Under the pieces are notes generated by a model that had not been told where the DNA came from, did not search any database, and saw nothing but the letters and a program-made list of their open reading frames with translations. Made by a program: the position numbers and the translations under genes. From Fidelibacterota bacterium (lineage in GTDB: Bacteria; Fidelibacterota; BS150m-G59): a stretch of DNA of 7,975 bases. Where the stretch lies: the NCBI GenBank assembly GCA_016784265.1, contig JADHUZ010000046.1, positions 1 to 7,975 of the forward strand. The letters run 5' to 3'. Below, in pieces: positions 1 to 5,838 of this stretch. The first letter of the stretch is position 1, and each line of letters opens with the position of its first letter.

Positions 1-225
1 ATTTACGGCGGATTTGTAACCATAAAATCGCTCAGCCATTTGCGGGAAAAAGGTGATCCAACTGACGATGGCGAAATCAATGTGCTCGACATTATTTTGA
101 CCGTTTCGATTATTCTTGAGCAACATTTTCCGGATAATTTTGAATTTTGGGCGGCGGATTGCAACGCAAACAATGCGATAAATGTTGCTGATATTATCGC
201 AATTATCAGTATAATTTTAGAATAA
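1..225 (+). CDS. C-terminal end of a dockerin-type domain protein (5' end outside window)
   Basis: The reading frame is open from base 1, so only the last 74 residues of a longer protein are visible. They form a type I dockerin: two roughly 23-residue Ca-binding repeats, the first with GDPTDDGEINVLD (residues about 18-30) and the second with ADCNANNAINVAD (about 52-64), each followed by an Ile-rich helix ending in IILE. Dockerins normally bind cohesin modules or serve as C-terminal domains of secreted proteins; many free-living bacteria outside the cellulosome makers carry them on large extracellular proteins. The first loop has the expected acidic positions (D1, D5, G6, D12). The second has Asn at loop positions 5 and 6, so its Ca binding may be weaker. 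The catalytic or adhesive part lies upstream and cannot be inferred. A TTG at 40 is only an internal codon. The stop lies 10 bases before the next gene. Confidence 0.82.
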   Translation: MYGGFVTIKSLSHLREKGDPTDDGEINVLDIILTVSIILEQHFPDNFEFWAADCNANNAINVADIIAIISIILE

Positions 226-235
226 AGGAAAATTC

Positions 236-496
236 ATGTCGGAATTAAAAACGCAATTTGAGCAAGCGACGAAAGATGTAAAAACGCTGTCGTCAAAACC
301 GGATAACAAAACACTTCTTCAATTGTATGCGCTTTTTAAACAAGCCACAGAAGGTGATGTCCGTGGTGACGAGCCGTGGTTTTCCGATTTCGTCGGACGA
401 GCCAAGTGGGACGCATGGACAAAACTGGAAGGGACCCCTTCCGAAGAATCGATGCAAAAATATATCGAATTAGTCAGAGAATTATTAAACCAATGA
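236..496 (+). CDS. Acyl-CoA-binding protein (ACBP)
   Basis: This is a complete 86-residue protein, the usual size of single-domain ACBP. Family hallmarks are clear: the YALFKQATEGDVRG segment (about residues 31-44), then GRAKWDAWTKLEGTPSEESM (54-73) and the closing KYIELV helix. The conserved Tyr31, Lys35, Lys57 and the Tyr of KYI (Tyr76) correspond to the residues that hold the CoA head group and adenine in known ACBPs. The role is cytosolic binding and buffering of long-chain acyl-CoA esters. The ATG is preceded by AAAGGA six bases upstream, which overlaps the stop of the dockerin gene. ACBP is widespread in eukaryotes and patchy in bacteria. The gene overlaps the downstream lysoplasmalogenase-like gene by ATGA, which suggests joint expression and a lipid-related job. 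The identification is based on motif reading and is strong. Confidence 0.93.
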   Translation: MSELKTQFEQATKDVKTLSSKPDNKTLLQLYALFKQATEGDVRGDEPWFSDFVGRAKWDAWTKLEGTPSEESMQKYIELVRELLNQ

Positions 497-1137
497 ATAT
501 TCCTGCGTTTCTTGTGCTGATTGCATTTTCGGCGTTGATGTGTATCCGTTCCGAATATCGAGAACAAAAGATATTCATCTATATTTTCAAACCGCTGACA
601 ACAATATTCATCATTTTTCTTGCATTGCAAACGGATGGTTTTAATTTTTTCTCCTACAAAAATTTGATTCTTGCGGGTTTGGTTTTTTCTCTTTTCGGTG
701 ATGTTTTTCTCATGCTTCCGAAAGATAGATTTGTCGCTGGGCTTGCCAGTTTTTTGATGGCACATTTGCTCTACATTTTTGCGTTTAGTTCGCAATCTGG
801 ATTCCATTTTTCATGGTGGATTCTTTTGCCATTGCTGATTGTGGCAGTTGCGATTTTCAATATTTTGCGTCAGGGATTGGGCAAATTGAAAATCCCAGTC
901 ATCATGTATATGATGGCAATTATTATAATGGCTTGGCAGGCGTTGGAATGGTGGAATTTCTCCTATGAAACTCGGGCGATATTTGCATCAATCGGTGCAA
1001 TTTTATTTGTATTTTCTGATTCAGTTTTAGCAATTGATCGCTTCAGTAAACCGTTCAAAAGCGCAAAAGCACTTATTCTACTCACTTATTATTCTGCGCA
1101 GGTTTTGATAGTGTTATCCACTGTGAACTTTGGATAA
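493..1137 (+). CDS. YhhN/TMEM86 family membrane protein (probable lysoplasmalogenase)
   Basis: This 214-residue protein is very hydrophobic, with about eight membrane segments, as in the YhhN/TMEM86 family. Family motifs are visible: KPLTT (33-37), SLFGD with Asp70, GLASFLMAH (83-91), the YM...WQA segment (139-150), FSDSVLA (174-180) with Asp176, and YYSAQ (199-203). Characterised members hydrolyse the vinyl-ether bond of lysoplasmalogens, releasing a fatty aldehyde and a glycerophospho-head group, in the inner membrane. The ATG at 493 is chosen because it overlaps the ACBP stop as ATGA, and the family N-terminus matches there. The frame is open further upstream (to 376), but that part only antisenses or shifts ACBP codons. 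There is no strong Shine-Dalgarno sequence, so translation is probably coupled to ACBP. The family call is strong; activity on plasmalogens is inferred from the family. Confidence 0.88.
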   Translation: MNIPAFLVLIAFSALMCIRSEYREQKIFIYIFKPLTTIFIIFLALQTDGFNFFSYKNLILAGLVFSLFGDVFLMLPKDRFVAGLASFLMAHLLYIFAFSSQSGFHFSWWILLPLLIVAVAIFNILRQGLGKLKIPVIMYMMAIIIMAWQALEWWNFSYETRAIFASIGAILFVFSDSVLAIDRFSKPFKSAKALILLTYYSAQVLIVLSTVNFG

Positions 1138-1254
1138 TTATCTTAGTCGATGAAAGTGGTAGAAAAATCGCAAAACCTAGCGGAGTAAATGTTTGCGGGT
1201 TTATCGAAGTTGTTTTAAATTTTGTGTGGTGTAAAACAAGGAGAGAATGATAGA
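1138..1254 (+). other. Only non-coding gap of note, 117 bases
   Basis: This gap separates the lysoplasmalogenase gene from the unknown membrane protein gene. It probably contains the promoter of the latter. A possible element is TTTG at 1192-1195 followed about 20 bases later by TAAATTTTG at 1216-1224, similar to the TTTG/TAnnTTTG promoters of Bacteroidota but with one extra T. The evidence is weak. No RNA gene or strong hairpin was seen. Confidence 0.3.
1238..1244 (+). promoter_or_regulatory. Ribosome binding site that sets a TTG start
   Basis: AAGGAGA lies 10 bases before the TTG at 1255. This supports TTG 1255 as the start of the following gene rather than the earlier in-frame TTG at 1222, which has no such site. 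An out-of-frame ATG at 1247 sits too close to the site and is followed by a stop after three codons. Confidence 0.65.
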
Positions 1255-1836
1255 TTGAAAGCAAAATTCGAACGAACATTAGAAAAAATTCGCCGACTTG
1301 AAAAAGAATTGGAGCAAGAATTTTCAAAAAAAAGTCGGCAGATTATTGAAAATTTTAAAAAGCGAAAAATTCGATTTGAAAAAAGTATTCACGACCAACA
1401 AAAGAAATTCAAAACAGGCTTACTGAAATATATTTTTGGCGCAAAACTACGCCATATTTTAATTTCGCCAATTATTTATTTTATGATAATTCCGATTACA
1501 TTGATGGATTTGACAATTTTTCTGTATCAGCATATTTGTTTCCGCGTGTATAAAATTCCTCGCGTCAAACGAAACGAATATTTTGTGATTGATCGCCAAC
1601 ATCTATCATATTTAAATTTGCTGGAAAAATTCAATTGTGTTTACTGCGGATATGGAAATGCAGTAGCCGCTTACACCAAAGAAACAATAGCAAGAACCGA
1701 ACAATATTGGTGTCCAATTAAACACGCATCGCATGTGAAAGATCCCCATTCTAGATATTACAAGTTTTTTGAATATGGTGATGCCGAAAAATATAGGAGT
1801 AATTTAAAAAAAGTGATTCGGGATTACGACGATTAG
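1255..1836 (+). CDS. Membrane-anchored protein of unknown function with coiled coil and CxxC...WCPIKH domain
   Basis: The protein has 193 residues from TTG 1255. Residues 3-50 are rich in Lys, Glu and Arg with heptad-like spacing and probably form a coiled coil. Residues about 66-94 are hydrophobic and long enough for one or two membrane passes. The C-terminal part (about 105-190) is soluble and holds FDR/IDRQHLSYLN-like sequence, CVYCGYGN (Cys128, Cys131), ARTEQYWCPIKH (Cys153, His157) and a YGDAEKY segment. The arrangement CxxC plus CPxxH looks like a metal site, but this is inference. I recognise this C-terminal pattern as a conserved bacterial family that lacks a known function; I cannot name it. 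It stands alone after a 117-base gap, so it probably has its own promoter. It ends tail to tail with the hydrogenase operon, 6 bases from the ACT gene stop. Confidence 0.75.
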   Translation: MKAKFERTLEKIRRLEKELEQEFSKKSRQIIENFKKRKIRFEKSIHDQQKKFKTGLLKYIFGAKLRHILISPIIYFMIIPITLMDLTIFLYQHICFRVYKIPRVKRNEYFVIDRQHLSYLNLLEKFNCVYCGYGNAVAAYTKETIARTEQYWCPIKHASHVKDPHSRYYKFFEYGDAEKYRSNLKKVIRDYDD

Positions 1837-1842
1837 AACAGA

Positions 1843-2322
1843 TTATTTTGGATAATCGAACGATTTATCAATCGCTATTTTTGCTTGGTTCAATTTTTTT
1901 TGATGAATGACACAAGTTACGCTATTAATTGAGGTTGAAACGCCCAAAACATTGATCCCTGCTTTTCCGAGTGCGACACAAAAAGCGGCGGCAATCGAAG
2001 GTTTTTCCGCGAAATGAGGTCCGTAAACAGTCATCATTGCCACGGAATTGTGGATTGTTTCTTTCACTGGAGAAATTTCTCGTTCTATGATTGGGATTAG
2101 CATTTTGGCTTTTTGATGCTCTTTTTCTTCAACGCAAATTAAAATACTGCCCTTACCTGTTGTTGTTTCGCTTGTCGAAATAAATTCCATCGAAATTCCT
2201 GCATCTCCAAAAATCCGAAAAATATGCCCCCCACTATTTGGTGCATTATTGATGCCCAAAATTTTAATAAGAGAAAGATTTTCGCGCATAATTACGCCAC
2301 CAATTTGAATTTTTTTAGACAT
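1843..2322 (-). CDS. Free-standing tandem ACT-domain protein (aspartokinase regulatory-like)
   Basis: This 159-residue protein consists of two ACT domains (about 16-80 and 93-157). The pattern resembles the C-terminal regulatory half of aspartate kinase: IGGVIMRENLSLIKILGI leads into the first domain, GGHIFRIFGDAGISMEFIS follows, and the second reads SVAMMTVYGPHF...AAFCVALGKAGINVLGVSTS. No kinase domain is present here or next to it. ACT domains commonly bind amino acids and act as allosteric sensors, so a ligand-sensing role is inferred; the ligand is unknown. The start at 2322 is preferred because residues 7-12 match the aspartokinase linker. The ATG at 2289 (residue 12) is the alternative. 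The start overlaps the kinase stop by 8 bases, making this the last gene of the hydrogenase operon. It could regulate a partner in trans, possibly the kinase or receiver. Confidence 0.85.
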   Translation of the reverse strand: MSKKIQIGGVIMRENLSLIKILGINNAPNSGGHIFRIFGDAGISMEFISTSETTTGKGSILICVEEKEHQKAKMLIPIIEREISPVKETIHNSVAMMTVYGPHFAEKPSIAAAFCVALGKAGINVLGVSTSINSVTCVIHQKKLNQAKIAIDKSFDYPK

Positions 2323-3682
2323 TTGTGGGTAGTGTAATTTTGAAAGTTGTGCCTTTGCCGAGTTGGCTTTTTAGTTGAATCGTTCCACCTAATTTTTCGA
2401 CATATTGCTTGACGATAGCAAGCCCTAATCCAGTGCCAATCCGATTGTGTTTTTTCGCTTCGGGCGCGCGATAAAACTCCGAAAAAATCATTTGTTGTGC
2501 ATCTTCGGAAATCCCAATTCCTTCGTCAGAAATAGAAAACTCAACGGAAGTCAATTTTTCCACAAGCCGGATTGTTATCGCACCACCATCGTGGCTATAT
2601 CGAATTGCATTGGAAATAAGATTCCCAAAAATTTTCTCCAAAAAACCAGGAAACGATCGAAGAATTATGGGCTTTTCGGGCAAAACAAAATGAATATCCA
2701 GCCCGCATTGTTGAATTGGTTCGCGATTTTGCTCAACAATGTTTTGAATCATTTCGCCAATTCGAATTGGATCGGCGCCAATTACCGTTGTTGCTTCGTT
2801 GCGGGTCAATTCCGCCAAATCTCGCACAGTTTCGATAGTTTGTTCGGCGCGATTTCTTGCGCGATATAATAAATCTTTACTTTGATTGCTCAAATCCGAA
2901 ATGTCTAAAACGGTATCAATTGCACTTTGAATTGTAACAATTGGCGACTTTAACTCGTGTGAAGCAAATCTGAAAAAATCGGTTTTTGATTTATCTGTTT
3001 CGATAAGTTGCTCTTGATTTTTGACCAATTCGTCTTTGATTTTTTGGTAGCGTTTCCGAAACGATGCCGCAATAAATGCCGTAGCAAGGATTACAAACCA
3101 GAACATCAACAGCATCAACAAAACATATCGAATGTCGTGCATATGGTCTGAATGTGAAAAAATATGATAGTGATTAAGCAACGGAAAAAACGCAGTAGAA
3201 AAGACAACCTCGAATGTGAAAAACAAAATTGCTAAAAAAGCAATTTGATAAACGCCCTTGCCTTTGAACATCAAACTTGCCATAATAACATGAAAAAAAT
3301 AGATAAAAAATAATGGATTTTCGACGCCACCAGTAAAGTGCATCAAAATAGTTAGGATAAGCAAATCTAAAATCATTTGCGTTTTGATGTGAGTTTCTTC
3401 GCGCCGAAATGATTTTGGCTTGACATTTCGGTTAAATACAAAATAAACTATATTCGTCAACGCTAAAAGACCAACAATTGCAAGGATTTTATGTAAATCA
3501 AGCGGTAAATTGAGCAAATGTTTTGCAACTATAGAAAGCAGAACTGCCCCAAAGGCGGCAATCCACCGCAGTTTAATAAACCAAATTGACCGCCGACGCA
3601 AACTTCGTGCTGTTGTAAATCGTGTTACATTTTCTTCTGTTGATTCAGCAATTTTGAAAAATCGAATCATAAAATTAATCAC
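2315..3682 (-). CDS. Membrane sensor histidine kinase with RegB-like sensor domain
   Basis: The protein has 455 residues. Six membrane segments (about 38-57, 64-84, 103-118, 121-138, 144-168, 186-207) precede a short coiled linker and a complete kinase core. Core motifs are the H-box FASHELKSP with His242, the N-box NLISNAIRYS (354-363), G1 DEGIGI (386-391), the F-box FSEFYRA and G2 GTGLGL (416-421). The membrane domain carries GGVENP (118-123), like the quinone-linked GGxxNPF motif of RegB/PrrB redox sensors. A predicted external loop between segments five and six is rich in His (171, 173, 177, 180, 182). The redox-active Cys of RegB near the H-box is absent; the only Cys is Cys326. The start is GTG at 3682, giving a GTGA overlap with the receiver stop; ATG at 3670 is an alternative. 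The partner is presumably the receiver just upstream. Confidence 0.9.
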   Translation of the reverse strand: MINFMIRFFKIAESTEENVTRFTTARSLRRRSIWFIKLRWIAAFGAVLLSIVAKHLLNLPLDLHKILAIVGLLALTNIVYFVFNRNVKPKSFRREETHIKTQMILDLLILTILMHFTGGVENPLFFIYFFHVIMASLMFKGKGVYQIAFLAILFFTFEVVFSTAFFPLLNHYHIFSHSDHMHDIRYVLLMLLMFWFVILATAFIAASFRKRYQKIKDELVKNQEQLIETDKSKTDFFRFASHELKSPIVTIQSAIDTVLDISDLSNQSKDLLYRARNRAEQTIETVRDLAELTRNEATTVIGADPIRIGEMIQNIVEQNREPIQQCGLDIHFVLPEKPIILRSFPGFLEKIFGNLISNAIRYSHDGGAITIRLVEKLTSVEFSISDEGIGISEDAQQMIFSEFYRAPEAKKHNRIGTGLGLAIVKQYVEKLGGTIQLKSQLGKGTTFKITLPTNV

Positions 3683-4077
3683 ATAGTCGGCGTAAGATGT
3701 GTCCGAATCAAATCTACTAATCTTTTTGGATTTACTGGCTTTTCAATAAATTCATCCACAGGAAGAAAATCCTCATCTTTCTCTGAGTCAAATTTGTAGC
3801 CTGTTTGTTGCCCGACAGCCGTGAGCATCAAAATAGGCACATCTTTTGTCTTGGGCTGCTGTTTGAGTTGATAAGCGACCTGAAAACCTTCATCAATCAC
3901 ACCCATCATCACATCGAGCAAAATCGCAGATGGCTGTTTTTCTTGTGCTAATTTGATGCCAGTTTGTCCGTCTTGTGCATCAATGACATCAAATCCAGCA
4001 TTTTCCAGGTTGATTCGTAAAATTTCGACAAGATCAATATCGTCGTCAATGATGAGAATCGTTTGTTTTTCGTTCAT
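3679..4077 (-). CDS. Stand-alone response regulator receiver (CheY-like)
   Basis: This 132-residue protein is a receiver domain only. It has the acidic cluster DDD (11-13), the phospho-acceptor Asp55 in ILLDVMM, Thr86 in MLTA and Lys113 in FIEKPV. There is no DNA-binding or enzymatic output domain. Between Thr86 and Lys113 it has a longer segment (about 89-107, rich in Asp and Glu) than in a minimal CheY. The ATG at 4077 is chosen because AAGGA lies 8 bases upstream and the receiver fold begins right there; the frame is open upstream but that part only overlaps the protease gene. The start lies inside the last 32 bases of the protease gene, and the stop overlaps the kinase start as GTGA. It is therefore the likely phosphorylation partner of the following kinase. 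The output is unknown and is probably protein-protein contact. Confidence 0.9.
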   Translation of the reverse strand: MNEKQTILIIDDDIDLVEILRINLENAGFDVIDAQDGQTGIKLAQEKQPSAILLDVMMGVIDEGFQVAYQLKQQPKTKDVPILMLTAVGQQTGYKFDSEKDEDFLPVDEFIEKPVNPKRLVDLIRTHLTPTM

Positions 4078-4525
4078 TTGTAATTTCCTTTTCAACAATT
4101 TGAATAACTTTTGGAATCGCCTTTTCAACAATTTCAGAAAGTCCGTTTCCAATCTCAATTTTCTCTGGCTCGATACCAATAATTATTACATTTTTCGGCA
4201 TCATATTGATTTTTTTTGCCATCTCAAATGTTTCCGCCAATCCAAAACCGTGCAACGAAAGATTGTCCCAATGAATTTTTAATGCCACATTCTCAGGCGT
4301 AAATTTACAAATTTTCCCCGGATTTTCACCCATTTTTGCAGCATCAATAATAATATTTAATCCCTCCATCGAAAATCGGTCAATCAGCGAAAGCGCATCT
4401 GTATCCGCGTCATAAAATTCGGCTTCAGGGAAATGATTGTCAGACTGCAATTTGTCCAAAACTGCTTTTCCGATTCCATCATCACCGTAAAGCGAATTGC
4501 CCACCGCGAAAATTTTTGCTTTCAT
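4046..4525 (-). CDS. [NiFe] hydrogenase maturation protease (HycI/HyaD family)
   Basis: This 159-residue protein has the usual size of the M52 hydrogenase endopeptidases. The N-terminal motif GNSLYGDDGIG (9-19) is diagnostic. The three nickel-contacting residues known from HybD and HycI are present as Asp16, Asp61 (IIIDAAKMG) and His92 (LSLHGFGLAE). The GIEPEKIEIGNGLS segment (117-130) is also typical. These proteases remove the C-terminal extension of the large subunit after nickel insertion, in the cytoplasm. The gene lies 11 bases after hydA, which encodes a large subunit with an uncleaved tail, so HydA is the expected substrate. The last dozen residues (from about Ile148) are polar and are encoded where the gene overlaps the receiver start. 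That tail is probably dispensable. No hyp accessory genes are in the window. Confidence 0.93.
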   Translation of the reverse strand: MKAKIFAVGNSLYGDDGIGKAVLDKLQSDNHFPEAEFYDADTDALSLIDRFSMEGLNIIIDAAKMGENPGKICKFTPENVALKIHWDNLSLHGFGLAETFEMAKKINMMPKNVIIIGIEPEKIEIGNGLSEIVEKAIPKVIQIVEKEITNERKTNDSHH

Positions 4526-4536
4526 AGCTTATTTTC

Positions 4537-5838
4537 TCAGACAAATTCCACATCGAGCAAATGTACCGAGCATGAAATGCACGGGTCGTAAGCACGCACA
4601 AGCATTTCCAAATGAAGTGTGATTTCTTCTTTGGATTTTTCGATAATTTCTGGCACAAGTTTTTTCATATCGTCATCAATATTTGCCAAATTTTGCCCAG
4701 TCGGAATGATGCAATTTGCCGATTCGATTTGCCCTTTTGAATTATACTCGTATTCGTGATATAAAATGCCGCGAGGAACTTCGGTTGCGCCAATGCCAGT
4801 GCCGTATTTCGTCGGTGTTTGATTGGGTTTTTCGTCTTGCAAGCCAGTTTTGAGTAATTCGTCAATCAAACGAATCGAATCTTCCACGCAATAAGCCACC
4901 TCAACAACCTGTGCAATCGTGTTCATATAAGGATTGTAATTTGGCGCAACGAGTCCGAGCGACTTTGCTGCAACTTGCAAACCTTCTGGCAATTTGTCCC
5001 AGTTATTATTGAATCGCGCCAACGCACCGACCATCAATGACGAACGATTGTGTTTTGCGTGTTTCGATGAACTATGCGACACAATGAATTCATTTGTGAA
5101 ATTGCGATATTCTGTGTCTGGTGCAGTGCCAGTATCCGATGAACAAATTTGGCCGTCGTAAAGCGCATATTCGCTGTCATTTCGCAATGAAATATATTCT
5201 GTTTCTCGTTCAAATTGCGGGATTGCACTGGCGAGTGCTTTCATCGTTTCAACGGTTGCCGCGACATCTGGACGGGCTTCTTCGATAAGACGACGACGAA
5301 TTTCAACCAACTCATTTTTTGTTGGGATTTTTGTAAATCCACCCGGCACAGGCGTAATTGGATGTACCGCACGCCCTGAAATTATATCACCAATGTCGTT
5401 TGCGAGGCGTTTCATTCTCAGTGCGCGTTTGACGACTTCTGTGTGCGTTTCAATGAGTGGGAACACCGAGCCGACACCCAGAAAATCCGGCGCCGCCAAA
5501 AAATATGCGTGCAACACATTCGATTGAATCGTTGCCCCGTGAATCAACAATTTTCGCAGTTTTTCGGTTTGTTCTGAAATTTCCAAACCCAGCGCAAATT
5601 CAGTGGCTTTCAGCGATGTGATTTGATGCCCCAGCGAGCAAATCCCACAAATTCGGCTTGTGATAATCGCCGCTTCGTGGAAACTTCGTCCTTTGAGCAT
5701 TGCTTCAAAATATCGCGGTGCTTCGACGATTTCAAGTTGGGCTTTTTCCAATTTTCCCTCGCGCATATTGACGACGATATTACCATGTCCTTCCACTCGT
5801 GTGAGATGTTTGACTTTGATATTTAAATTTTCGTTCAT
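4537..5838 (-). CDS. hydA: Group 3b [NiFe] hydrogenase large (alpha) subunit
   Basis: This complete 433-residue subunit carries the NiFe active site. The L1 motif RICGIC provides Cys64 and Cys67, and the L2 motif DPCISC provides Cys420 and Cys423, the four nickel ligands. RVEGHG (14-19) with the conserved Glu17 is near the N-terminus. The sequence continues past His426 by seven residues (LLDVEFV), the expected peptide removed by the maturation protease encoded next. Length and gene order match the sulfhydrogenase/NADP-hydrogenase alpha subunit best known from Pyrococcus furiosus. The complex is cytoplasmic and catalyses reversible H2 oxidation linked to NAD(P); some members also reduce polysulfide. 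The start overlaps the hydD stop as ATGA, with GGAG 8 bases upstream. Group 3b rather than 3c or 3d is assigned from the four-gene order and the partner subunits. Confidence 0.95.
   Translation of the reverse strand: MNENLNIKVKHLTRVEGHGNIVVNMREGKLEKAQLEIVEAPRYFEAMLKGRSFHEAAIITSRICGICSLGHQITSLKATEFALGLEISEQTEKLRKLLIHGATIQSNVLHAYFLAAPDFLGVGSVFPLIETHTEVVKRALRMKRLANDIGDIISGRAVHPITPVPGGFTKIPTKNELVEIRRRLIEEARPDVAATVETMKALASAIPQFERETEYISLRNDSEYALYDGQICSSDTGTAPDTEYRNFTNEFIVSHSSSKHAKHNRSSLMVGALARFNNNWDKLPEGLQVAAKSLGLVAPNYNPYMNTIAQVVEVAYCVEDSIRLIDELLKTGLQDEKPNQTPTKYGTGIGATEVPRGILYHEYEYNSKGQIESANCIIPTGQNLANIDDDMKKLVPEIIEKSKEEITLHLEMLVRAYDPCISCSVHLLDVEFV

Noticed and set aside
319..807. 162-residue minus-strand reading frame opposite ACBP and the YhhN gene
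   Set aside because: It lies antisense to two well-supported genes, has no recognisable motif, and its composition is that of a shadow frame.
1114..1137. Inverted repeat TTATCCA/TGGATAA with a 10-base loop over the lysoplasmalogenase stop, as a terminator
   Set aside because: It is a weak AT-rich stem with no following T-run; it may be chance in AT-rich sequence.
1841..1857. Inverted repeat GATTAT/ATAATC with a 5-base loop between the converging genes, as a two-way terminator
   Set aside because: The stem is only 6 pairs with two G-C pairs, lies partly in the ACT gene end, and has no clear U-run on either side.
2447..2869. 140-residue plus-strand reading frame inside the histidine kinase gene
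   Set aside because: It is opposite the conserved kinase core and shows no family pattern.
4078..4179. Longer N-terminus for the receiver (34 more residues rich in Lys, Leu and Phe)
   Set aside because: It overlaps the protease gene out of frame, is unlike receiver proteins, and a good ribosome site precedes the ATG at 4077.
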